Below the pieces are notes generated by a model, which made no database searches, was not told the DNA's origin, and was given only the letters and a program-made list of their open reading frames with translations. Positions 1-6,728 of a stretch of 56,327 bases of DNA are shown here, piece after piece; the stretch's first letter is position 1; each line of letters begins with the position of its first letter. The DNA is from Anaerolineales bacterium (GTDB taxonomy: Bacteria > Chloroflexota > Anaerolineae > Anaerolineales > UBA11858), in contig JADHTJ010000011.1 in the NCBI GenBank assembly GCA_016785015.1, forward strand, positions 1 through 56,327. The letters are read 5' to 3'. A program made the translations under genes and the position numbers.

Positions 1-33
1 TTCCCCGTTTCCTAAGTCTGAGATAGCTCTTAG

Positions 34-396
34 CTGATCTCGTTACTGACTTGTGTAGGGTGCTTTTTGACCCGTCTTATTGAGCGACTTTCTCTCTTTC
101 CTTTTCTCCTTTTTGGTTCCGGCTCGTCCGGGTTAGGATTAGGAGCAGGCATTCATTCTGAAGACGCCATTGTGGGAAATATTGGCTCTGAGCGTTTGAT
201 GGATTACACAGTGATCGGTGATACCGTCAATGTGGCACGTCGTTTGCAGGAATCAGCCAAAGCGGGAGAAATCTTGATCAGTGATACCACTTATAAACTA
301 GTGCCCGATGCCGAAGTGGAATTCCTCGGTCCGCAATATTTGCACGGCCGTGATTCTCTGGTGGATGTTTATTCTCTGCTCGGTTTGCCAGACTAA
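34..396 (+). pseudogene. C-terminal fragment of a class III adenylate/guanylate cyclase
   Basis: Only the last part of a class III nucleotide cyclase catalytic domain is present. From about position 145 the reading frame gives the typical segment GIHSEDAIVGNIGSERLMDY, followed by TVIGDTVNVARRLQ, a region that in this family contributes to the ATP/GTP site. The upstream metal-binding and substrate-specifying half is missing. The frame opens after a TAG at 31-33, and the first 35 or so codons do not resemble a cyclase. A TTG at 67 could initiate a 109-residue product. The fragment is therefore either a decayed gene or one cut by a rearrangement or assembly edge close to the window start. Its last codons overlap the promoter of the following tRNA. 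Family assignment is strong; loss of function is inferred. Confidence 0.65.
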
Positions 397-413
397 GATC
401 CGAATGCTATAAT
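385..413 (+). promoter_or_regulatory. Promoter of tRNA-Arg(CCT)
   Basis: A -35 box TTGCCA and a -10 box TATAAT are separated by 17 bp. The -10 ends 10 nt before the first base of the tRNA, the expected distance for a transcription start just upstream. The -35 lies inside the last codons of the cyclase fragment. Confidence 0.75.
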
Positions 414-423
414 TTTTCCCTAT

Positions 424-496
424 GCCCCAGTAGCTCAATGGATAGAGCGAAGCTCTCCTAAAGCTTAGGTTGCAGGTTCGATTCCTGCCTGGGGCA
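424..496 (+). tRNA. tRNA-Arg (anticodon CCT)
   Basis: A 73-nt cloverleaf folds completely: acceptor GCCCCAG/CTGGGGC with discriminator A, D stem GCTC/GAGC, anticodon stem AAGCT/AGCTT with loop CTCCTAA, and T stem GCAGG/CCTGC with loop TTCGATT. The anticodon CCT reads AGG, so the tRNA is for arginine. The CCA end is not encoded. Confidence 0.95.
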
Positions 497-504
497 TTGT
501 CGCC

Positions 505-536
505 AAAAGACCAGCAGAAATTTCTGCTGGTCTTTT
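505..536 (+). terminator. Rho-independent terminator after tRNA-Arg
   Basis: A perfect 32-nt palindrome with arms AAAAGACCAGCAGAAA and its complement ends in a T-run. It lies 8 nt after the tRNA and could work in both directions. Confidence 0.85.
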
Positions 537-1027
537 GCTACGTCAAATAGTGATGTTGCTATTTGACCATGTGTTGTGTTCAGCGGGGGAAATTGGAAGG
601 GCTCCCATTTGAGAATACAAAGGAGATATAGGGTCGAGTCGTGACTCCAGAAGTACTCGAACCACTTGCTATACTGGTAGCGTAGTAATCTGGAATTAGG
701 TGTCTCACTTATATTATGGAACTTGCCAATACGCAATACGTGTATAATCTAGATTGAGAGCTTGTATTATCTCTTCTAAATAGAGAAAGAAATCTTGTTT
801 TTCCCCGTTTTAAGATTTGGCTGGGTAGTGTTGACGTTTCAGGCTTTGTCAGGAGTAAATGACAATTTTATGAAGCAACGTTTCCAGAAAGAAATCTCCA
901 AATGTCAACACGGCCTAGTCTAATCCATGCGAGAACGCCCGATATTTGCCTAGTTTATTGATAGGATGAGAACCATATCTAAATGTCACCCATGATAGAT
1001 TACTCTAGTAAGCAATGGGAGATTCCT
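537..1027. other. Gene-poor interval with two palindromes
   Basis: No convincing coding sequence is seen over about 490 bp. A 9-bp hairpin (GTCAAATAG and complement) lies at 542-567, and a longer terminal-inverted-repeat element at 828-911. The only frame of any length, on the minus strand, runs through the tRNA and is not gene-like. Confidence 0.6.
828..911. repeat. 84-bp palindromic element with 12-bp inverted ends
   Basis: The ends GTGTTGACGTTT and AAATGTCAACAC are inverted repeats with one mismatch in 12 bp. The interior is only partly self-complementary. No second copy and no clear target duplication are seen in the window, so this may be a mini-element or simply a regulatory palindrome upstream of the binding-protein gene. 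Confidence 0.45.
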
Positions 1028-1984
1028 ATGGTAGGTCGAAAATTATTTGTTGCTACAATTGTTGGTACATTATCAATTCTGCTCACGGCCTGCACACCCT
1101 CTGAAGAACAAACATCCCAAGTGACTGCCGAAACGATGGCACCAATACGAGATCAAATCATTATCCTCGGGGATATTTCCGATGATCCTTCTGAGGTCAT
1201 TGATGGTTCCCAACCCCTGGCAGATTATCTGGCAAGTAATCTAAGGGATTATGGCATCACAGAGGGGCAAGTAAAAATTGCTGCCACGATGGATGAAATG
1301 ACGCAATTGCTAAAGAATAGAGAAGTCGATCTATATTTTGATAGTGTTTACCCTGCGACTATAATATCTGATGCATCAGGGGCACTACCCATTTTGAGAC
1401 GTTGGCGGTTTGGCGTTGAAGAATATTATACGGTCATTTTTGCTAGTGAAGAAAGCGGGATCACTTCGATCGAAGATTTACTTGGGCATATGATCGCCAT
1501 GGATGCACCATATTCAACCTCTGGGTATTTGCTCCCTGCCGCTCATTTAGTTGAAGGTAGTATAAACCTTGTTGGGAAGCACTCTTACAATGATTCTGTA
1601 GCTGATAATGAAGTGGGCTTTGTATTCAGTTACGATGATGAAAACACCGTTCAATGGGTTTTACGCGGGTTGACTGCAGCTGGAGCTACCGATGATTATC
1701 ATTATTATGTGGCCTTTCCTGAAGAGACGACTGATAAGCTTGTTGTACTGGCAAAGACCGATTCTATTCCCCGGCAGATTGTTATAGTCAGATCAGGTGT
1801 TAATCCTAAATTATTGGAAGCTATAACGAGAATACTCACTACTGCGCATGAGACCGAAGAAGGACAGATTGCCCTTGAAGCCTTCCAAACATCCCGCTTT
1901 GATGAATTTCCTGAGGGTATCGAGACTGCGGCAGAGCAAATGCGTCAAATGATAGAGATTGTCCAGGGGTTGTCATTGCCTTAG
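1028..1984 (+). CDS. PhnD-like phosphate/phosphonate-type binding lipoprotein
   Basis: A secreted, lipid-anchored solute-binding protein of the PhnD-like family, which captures phosphate, phosphite, phosphonate or similar anions outside the membrane. The start was placed at an ATG with a GGGAG site 6 nt upstream. This gives 318 residues with an immediate signal peptide and lipobox LLTAC (Cys22); an ATG 45 nt upstream would bury the signal. The body shows the two-lobe pattern: ILGDISDDPSEVI near the N-terminus, the DLYFDSVYPATI segment, and the IEDLLGHMIAMDAPYSTSGYLLP hinge region typical of these proteins. No transporter genes follow. Instead a HAMP-GGDEF protein starts 16 bp downstream, which suggests that the binding protein feeds a signalling receptor rather than uptake. 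That role is inferred; the ligand is unknown. Confidence 0.75.
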   Translation: MVGRKLFVATIVGTLSILLTACTPSEEQTSQVTAETMAPIRDQIIILGDISDDPSEVIDGSQPLADYLASNLRDYGITEGQVKIAATMDEMTQLLKNREVDLYFDSVYPATIISDASGALPILRRWRFGVEEYYTVIFASEESGITSIEDLLGHMIAMDAPYSTSGYLLPAAHLVEGSINLVGKHSYNDSVADNEVGFVFSYDDENTVQWVLRGLTAAGATDDYHYYVAFPEETTDKLVVLAKTDSIPRQIVIVRSGVNPKLLEAITRILTTAHETEEGQIALEAFQTSRFDEFPEGIETAAEQMRQMIEIVQGLSLP

Positions 1985-2000
1985 ACTGTTTGTAAAGGAT

Positions 2001-3332
2001 ATGAAGTTTTATAGTTACTGGTCGAAGTTAACTTTAGGTAGCAAAATAGCTGGTCTGACTAGTCTGCTGGTCATGCTTGTCGTCTTTACGCTAACTGCTC
2101 TTTCTATTCAACGCGAACAGGCTAACTTTCAAAGTGAACTGACAACACAGGCTGCTTTGTTATTGGAAACCATACCACTGACCATGCGCGATCAAATCTA
2201 CCGCATGGAGCTTGATGAAATAACCGATATGGCCAAAGTGGTGAGCAATAATGAAGAAGTCAAAATGTTCATTGTCTATGATCAGTTTGGTGTGATCCTG
2301 GTAGACTCATCTCATTCTGGGTTGTCATTCTCCCAGGAAGCAGACCCTTTGGGGGAGAAACTGATTGCACTAAATGGGGATCAACTATATTTAGAATGGC
2401 AAGAGGATCAACTTGTTGTTGGGGATGTCATCATGCTTGGCAATCAACCCATCGGCGCGGTTGCTACTGGCCTCTCCACGGCTCCGTTGGAGCAAAAAAT
2501 ATCTGATCTGACTCGTCAGGGTATCTTGTTGGCGGTAATAACATTGGTTTTTGGGGCTGGTTTATCTTTTCTCCTCGCCCGTCAAATGACCAACCCTCTG
2601 GGTGAATTGACAAACGTGGCTACGGAAATGGCTGATGGGAATCTATCTATCCGGGCTAAGCTTCATTCTGAGGATGAGATTGGCCGCCTTGGGGAGACCT
2701 TCAACAAAATGGCAAGCGCTATCCAAAAGCGTGAAACCGAGTTGCGAAATCTCGCTGCTGGGCTTGAACAGGCTGTCACTGAGAGGACTGCTGAACTACG
2801 CCAGCAAAACAAGGCACTGGAAAAGATGGCCATTTCGGATCCTCTCACAGGGATATTTAACCGCCGCTATTTCTTCGAATTGGCTGAAATTGAAATCGAA
2901 CGTTCTCAACGTTATGGACATTCGTTGTCAGTAGCTATCATCGATTTGGATAACTTCAAGAAGATGAATGATACCTTTGGGCACATGGTTGGAGACAAAA
3001 TTCTGGTCGATTTTACTGATTTGTGCCTGGAGAGTTTGCGGAGTGCGGACATATTCGCCCGTTATGGTGGTGATGAATTTGTTGTTTTGATGCCCGAGGC
3101 AGATTGCTCTGCCGCTAGAATGACTGCCGAAAGATTAAGGAAACTTGTATCTGAAAAAACCTGGGTCTACGATAAGGGCGATGATGGGTTTATGACGATT
3201 AGTTTGGGAATTACATGTATGAAGGGAAACCAGGATTTATCCTTTGATGTCCTGATTTCCCAAGCTGATCAGGCTATGTACACATCCAAGCAAGCTGGGC
3301 GGAATAGCGTATCTGTTTGGGAAGAACGTTAG
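2001..3332 (+). CDS. Membrane-bound HAMP-GGDEF diguanylate cyclase
   Basis: Probable c-di-GMP synthase controlled by an extracytoplasmic sensor. Order of parts: N-terminal membrane helix (about residues 15-35), extracytoplasmic region of about 140 residues, second helix (GILLAVITLVFGAGLSFLLA), HAMP domain (MTNPLGELTNVATEMADGN), coiled coil (ELRNLAAGLEQAVTERTAEL) and GGDEF domain. The active-site motif GGDEF is intact at residues 356-360. An RSAD inhibitory I-site sits at 347-350, so product feedback is expected. The start chosen is the ATG after the preceding stop. An ATG 42 nt further upstream overlaps the binding-protein gene and adds a non-family extension. The AAAGGA site is unusually close to the chosen ATG, so the exact start is uncertain. 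The gene pairs with the upstream PhnD-like lipoprotein. Confidence 0.85.
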   Translation: MKFYSYWSKLTLGSKIAGLTSLLVMLVVFTLTALSIQREQANFQSELTTQAALLLETIPLTMRDQIYRMELDEITDMAKVVSNNEEVKMFIVYDQFGVILVDSSHSGLSFSQEADPLGEKLIALNGDQLYLEWQEDQLVVGDVIMLGNQPIGAVATGLSTAPLEQKISDLTRQGILLAVITLVFGAGLSFLLARQMTNPLGELTNVATEMADGNLSIRAKLHSEDEIGRLGETFNKMASAIQKRETELRNLAAGLEQAVTERTAELRQQNKALEKMAISDPLTGIFNRRYFFELAEIEIERSQRYGHSLSVAIIDLDNFKKMNDTFGHMVGDKILVDFTDLCLESLRSADIFARYGGDEFVVLMPEADCSAARMTAERLRKLVSEKTWVYDKGDDGFMTISLGITCMKGNQDLSFDVLISQADQAMYTSKQAGRNSVSVWEER

Positions 3333-3528
3333 AATAAAACTGCCAATTTTCCTTGCTGTGTCAAGGGGCGGTTATTAATCTAATTTGAAATACCTAGATT
3401 TCTTTTCCCCATAAAAGTGGTTCGGAACAGATCCTATTTTTGGTTCAAAACGTTTAAGCCAAAATGTCGTAACGAAACTGTCATGAAACTGTTTTTTTCG
3501 ATTGTCAGGGGTTTAGTATTATCTGAGT

Positions 3529-3567
3529 GACGAATGCCCGGGTGCCCCCCTCACTTGGGCATTTGTC
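3529..3567. terminator. Hairpin after the GGDEF gene
   Basis: GACGAATGCCC and GGGCATTTGTC form an 11-bp stem (10 pairs plus one G-T). There is no strong T-run, so termination is plausible rather than certain. It lies between two convergent genes. Confidence 0.5.
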
Positions 3568-3580
3568 GCGTTAAAAGCAA

Positions 3581-3631
3581 AAACTCAGTTTCTTGCTAAG
3601 CACTCCAGAAGGGAGAAATAAAACCGAGTTT
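3581..3631. repeat. Inverted repeat overlapping the mobA stop codon
   Basis: The ends AAACTCAGTTT and AAACCGAGTTT are inverted repeats with one mismatch around a 29-nt loop. The right arm covers the first bases of the mobA stop codon, so it may be a terminator for the minus-strand gene or a small repetitive palindrome. Confidence 0.5.
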
Positions 3632-4226
3632 ATTGTTGTTGAGCCAACTTTTCAGCTTTCTTAAATTCCTCAGGGGTGTTGAGATTCATGAAAGTGTAAT
3701 CCCTAAAATCAAGCCGTGCCATTTTTTCTGGGGGAAGATAGCAAACTTCCGCATCCTGGTGCCAGGAGATCATGCGCCATTTGTCAGCATCGACGGCGGC
3801 TTTGACTGCTGATAGGCAGGTATCTCGTCGATAGACTGCGTGGAGAGGTTCGAAGCCGTGTTCGGTTTTGGGGATGACGGCGTCACAATTCTCTTGCTTT
3901 AGGATTTCACGCGCCGCAGAGAGGATTTCTACCGAGGCAAAGGGCATATCGCAGGCTACCAGGGCGACCTCGGGGTGGGTTGCTACTTTTAGGGCTGTGT
4001 ACAAACCCCCAAGGGCGCCGCGTTCAGGGATCACGTCTGGGAACAGGGGGATGTTCAAATAGCGGTATCCCTCTGGGCGGTTGGTAACAATCACCACTTC
4101 ATCGGCGATGGAAGATACCCTCTCCAAGACGCGCTCAATCAAGGGTCGTCCCAAAAAATCCATCAAAGCTTTGTCTTGGCCCATGCGGCTGGATTGGCCA
4201 CCGGCCTGGATTACTAGAGTTAACAT
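3630..4226 (-). CDS. mobA: Molybdenum cofactor guanylyltransferase
   Basis: Transfers GMP from GTP to molybdopterin to make the guanine dinucleotide cofactor; cytoplasmic. The 198-residue protein has the nucleotidyltransferase signature at the N-terminus (LVIQAGGQSSRMGQDKALMDF, in which GG-SSRMG-DK is the GTP loop), then GALGGLYTAL and the metal-binding ACDMPF. Length fits MobA (about 190-200). The frame stays open for another 126 codons upstream, but that part runs across the divergent gene and shows no family similarity. The chosen ATG has no Shine-Dalgarno sequence; a TATAAT lies 7 nt before it, which suggests a leaderless mRNA. It is divergent from the radical SAM gene with only 21 bp between start codons. 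No other molybdenum genes are nearby. Confidence 0.88.
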   Translation of the reverse strand: MLTLVIQAGGQSSRMGQDKALMDFLGRPLIERVLERVSSIADEVVIVTNRPEGYRYLNIPLFPDVIPERGALGGLYTALKVATHPEVALVACDMPFASVEILSAAREILKQENCDAVIPKTEHGFEPLHAVYRRDTCLSAVKAAVDADKWRMISWHQDAEVCYLPPEKMARLDFRDYTFMNLNTPEEFKKAEKLAQQQ

Positions 4227-4233
4227 AATTGCG

Positions 4234-4241
4234 ATTATAAT
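4234..4241. promoter_or_regulatory. Shared palindromic -10 box for two divergent leaderless genes
   Basis: The 8-bp sequence ATTATAAT is its own reverse complement, so it contains TATAAT on both strands. On the plus strand 6 nt separate it from ATG 4248; on the minus strand 7 nt separate it from ATG 4226. Neither gene has a Shine-Dalgarno site. The simplest reading is one DNA site acting as the -10 for both genes, with transcripts starting at or next to the start codons. Confidence 0.65.
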
Positions 4242-4247
4242 GGATGC

Positions 4248-5360
4248 ATGGTAACGGTAGAAGAGAAGTTGGATGAACTGACCCGTCAGGGGGAACTCTT
4301 TGAACAGGTAGAGGATCATGCGGTGCGCTGTTATGCCTGCGGGCACCGTTGTTTGATTCGCGAGGGGCGGCGCGGGGTTTGCAAAGTGCGCTTCAATCTG
4401 GGGGGCGTGCTGAGGGTGCCTTGGGGTTATGTAGCTGGTCTGCAAGTTGATCCCATCGAAAAGAAGCCGTTCTACCATATGCTTTCTGGCGGAGATGCGC
4501 TGAGCTTTGGTATGCTGGGATGCGATTTCCATTGCGGGTATTGCCAGAACTGGCTCAGCTCTCAAACGCTGCGCGATCCGGAGTCGGGTTCTTCGAGCCG
4601 TCATATTCGGCGTATCACTCCAAAAGAGCTTGTGGATTACGGCGTTCGTGGTGGTGCTGAGGTAGTCGCATCTACTTATAACGAGCCGCTGATCACTTCG
4701 GAATGGGCGGTTGCGATTTTTAAAGTAGCGAAAGCTGCGGGGATGAAGTGTGTGTACATCTCGAATGGCAATGCTACCCCAGAGGTATTAGATTTTTTGC
4801 AGCCCTTTTTGACGGCTTACAAGATCGACTTGAAAACCATGCAGGATAAGCAATATCGCCAATTGGGCGGCGTGCTGGAGCATGTTTTGGACAGCATTCA
4901 ACGCGCTCACGACCTGGGTTTGTGGGTTGAAGTTGTGACCTTAGTGGTACCGGGTTTTAATGATAGCACTGAAGAGCTAATGGACGCTGCCCGCTTCATC
5001 CGCTCGGTTTCACAAAATATCCCCTGGCATGTCTCTGCCTTCCATCCCGATTACAAAATGACCGACCCGCCGCGCACCTCGGTGGAGACTCTGCAACGTG
5101 CCGCAGAGATCGGCCAGGAAGCTGGCTTGCGCTATGTTTATGCAGGTAATATCGCAGGGCGGCTCTCTGAGTATGAACATACATATTGTCACAAGTGTAG
5201 AAAATTACTGGTAGAACGTTATGGATATGTTATCCTTAGTTATCATTTGACCGCCAAGGGCAACTGCCCTCAGTGTAATACGAAAATCCCCGGCATTTGG
5301 ACAGATCGTCCAGACCAGGTGCGCTTGGGTGGACCTGGTTTCCCTAGATTAGTGAGGTGA
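4248..5360 (+). CDS. amrS: AmmeMemoRadiSam-type radical SAM enzyme (AmrS/PflA-like)
   Basis: Radical SAM protein of the pyruvate-formate-lyase-activating-enzyme-like family best known as the radical SAM partner of AmmeMemoRadiSam systems; its natural substrate is not established. In 370 residues it carries an N-terminal zinc-like motif (CYACGHRC, 28-35), the 4Fe-4S/SAM motif CxxxCxxC at Cys92, Cys96 and Cys99 (CDFHCGYC), the STYNEP segment and a C-terminal CHKC...CPQC zinc-ribbon-like knuckle. The AMMECR1 and Memo partners expected of the full system are not in the window. It is followed after 3 bp by a 4Fe-4S protein, which may donate electrons. It starts without a Shine-Dalgarno site, 6 nt after a TATAAT. 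The family is clear; the role is unknown. Confidence 0.82.
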   Translation: MVTVEEKLDELTRQGELFEQVEDHAVRCYACGHRCLIREGRRGVCKVRFNLGGVLRVPWGYVAGLQVDPIEKKPFYHMLSGGDALSFGMLGCDFHCGYCQNWLSSQTLRDPESGSSSRHIRRITPKELVDYGVRGGAEVVASTYNEPLITSEWAVAIFKVAKAAGMKCVYISNGNATPEVLDFLQPFLTAYKIDLKTMQDKQYRQLGGVLEHVLDSIQRAHDLGLWVEVVTLVVPGFNDSTEELMDAARFIRSVSQNIPWHVSAFHPDYKMTDPPRTSVETLQRAAEIGQEAGLRYVYAGNIAGRLSEYEHTYCHKCRKLLVERYGYVILSYHLTAKGNCPQCNTKIPGIWTDRPDQVRLGGPGFPRLVR

Positions 5361-5363
5361 AAT

Positions 5364-6449
5364 GTGAGCGACAATCCCTATCAACTTTTAGCAAAACGAT
5401 TAGATGCACTACCCAATGGGTTCCCTCCCACGGAAGATGGCGCGGAGCTTCGTCTGCTCGAAAAAATCTTTACCCCAGAGCAGGCCGCTTTGGCTGCTCA
5501 ATTGCGCTTGACCGTGGAGACTCCTGATGAACTTGCAGATCGTATTGCTGGTGATCCGAGTGAATTGAAGAAACAACTCAAAGTGATGGCTCGCAAAGGA
5601 TTGATTACTGTTGGTCGAGCCGAAGGTGGCATAGGCTATGGGTTGCTGCCCTTCGTGGTGGGAATTTACGAGTACCAACTTAGCCGTATTGATAGTGAAA
5701 TGGCGCAGCTATTCGAAGATTATTATCAGCAGGCTTTTACACATATGTTGTCTATTGAACCCTCAGTTCATCGCGTGATCCCGGTTGATGAGACGGTGAA
5801 GACGGGCATGGAAGTGCGTCCCTTCGAAAGCGCTACGGAGATACTCAGTAATGCCAACTCTTGGGGATTCCAAGACTGTATCTGCCGAAAGCAGAAAGAA
5901 CTGATCAATGACCCTTGTGATCACCCCATAGATAACTGCATGGTTTTTCATAAACGTCCGGATGCTTTTGCGAATATTCCCTTCATCACAACGATAACAA
6001 AAGATGAAGCCATGGTAAAGATGAAGGAGGCTGCCAACGCAGGATTGGTGCATTCTGTGAGCAATACGCAGGAAGGTGCCTTTTATGTTTGTAATTGCTG
6101 TACCTGCTCATGTGGTATCTTGCGCGGAATGTCTGAGATGGGCATTGCCAATGTAGTGGCGCGCTCTGCCTTTGTCAACACTGTGGATGAAGATCTCTGT
6201 CAGGGATGTGAGGATTGTATTGAGTATTGCCAATTCAATGCGCTGGCTCTGCACGATGATGCCATGCTCATTAATATCAATACTACCTCTTGCGTGGGCT
6301 GTGGGGTTTGTGTTCCTGTTTGCCCCGAAGTGGCTTTGGTGTTGGTCCGCAGACCCGAGGAGGAAGTGCTTTCCATCCCAGTCACAGAAGAAGAATGGCT
6401 TGCGGACCGCGCCGCGGCCAGGGGTGTGGATATAAATGCGGTTTTGTAG
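5364..6449 (+). CDS. 4Fe-4S dicluster protein with N-terminal winged-helix-like region
   Basis: Cytoplasmic iron-sulfur protein of 361 residues. The N-terminal third (ETPDELADRIAGDPSELKKQLKVMARKGLI) reads like a winged-helix domain. The middle has extra cysteines (CICRKQ, CDHP, CNCCTCSCGI). The C-terminus holds two ferredoxin-type motifs, CQGCEDCIEYC and CVGCGVCVPVC. The start is GTG, with GAGGTG upstream; the overlapping ATG reads straight into a stop. It is 3 bp after the radical SAM gene and surely cotranscribed, so an electron-transfer or cluster-sensing role with that enzyme is a reasonable inference. Similar proteins are usually annotated only as 4Fe-4S binding proteins. Confidence 0.78.
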   Translation: MSDNPYQLLAKRLDALPNGFPPTEDGAELRLLEKIFTPEQAALAAQLRLTVETPDELADRIAGDPSELKKQLKVMARKGLITVGRAEGGIGYGLLPFVVGIYEYQLSRIDSEMAQLFEDYYQQAFTHMLSIEPSVHRVIPVDETVKTGMEVRPFESATEILSNANSWGFQDCICRKQKELINDPCDHPIDNCMVFHKRPDAFANIPFITTITKDEAMVKMKEAANAGLVHSVSNTQEGAFYVCNCCTCSCGILRGMSEMGIANVVARSAFVNTVDEDLCQGCEDCIEYCQFNALALHDDAMLININTTSCVGCGVCVPVCPEVALVLVRRPEEEVLSIPVTEEEWLADRAAARGVDINAVL

Positions 6450-6491
6450 ACAATTTGCACTGCTCGGGCTAAAGCCCTCGCAGTAAACATT

Positions 6492-6537
6492 CCAAAAAAT
6501 AGGCTGGGTTGCATTCGCAACCCAGCCTATTTTTTGG
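6492..6537. terminator. Strong bidirectional terminator
   Basis: A perfect 21-bp stem with a 4-nt loop runs from CCAAAAAATAGGCTGGG to its complement and ends in six T on each strand. It serves the 4Fe-4S gene and, before the insertion that follows, would also have served the convergent acyltransferase gene. The 3' T-tract is part of a 16-bp direct repeat flanking a mobile-element-like insertion. Confidence 0.9.
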
Positions 6538-6544
6538 TTAATTG

Positions 6545-6702
6545 TGTATTGGTCAACAGGATGAGAAACACAACCCCTGAAAATTGTCATTGCGAAGCAG
6601 CTTCACCGCTGAAGCAATCCCCTCCTTAGTAAGCAGGAGATTGCTTTGCTCCGTGCACTCCGTTCGCAATGACAGGTGTATCATATCTTCCTGACAAATA
6701 CA
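6545..6702. mobile_element. MITE-like element C (158 bp) with 16-bp flanking direct repeats
   Basis: The ends read TGTATTGGTCA and, inverted, TGTATTTGTCA (10 of 11 identical). The element is bounded by an exact 16-bp direct repeat, ATTTTTTGGTTAATTG, at 6529-6544 and 6703-6718. The first repeat is the T-tract of the terminator just upstream. No coding sequence is inside, so the element is non-autonomous. Its interior contains a 90-bp imperfect palindrome at 6585-6674. The inverted ends match those of two other elements at 35143 and 40824. Confidence 0.75.
6585..6674. repeat. 90-bp imperfect palindrome inside element C
   Basis: The ends TGTCATTGCGAA and TTCGCAATGACA are perfect inverted repeats. 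The interior continues with GAAGCAATCCCC against GGAGATTGCTT. Short palindromes beginning GTCATTGCGA are common dispersed repeats in many environmental bacteria. It could be a separate repeat captured by the element. Confidence 0.7.
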
Positions 6703-6728
6703 ATTTTTTGGTTAATTGATTTAGAAAC

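Noticed and set aside
458-736. Minus-strand frame of 92 codons
   Set aside because: It runs through tRNA-Arg and its terminator; the end QESNLQPKL is a familiar artefact of tRNA-antisense translation.
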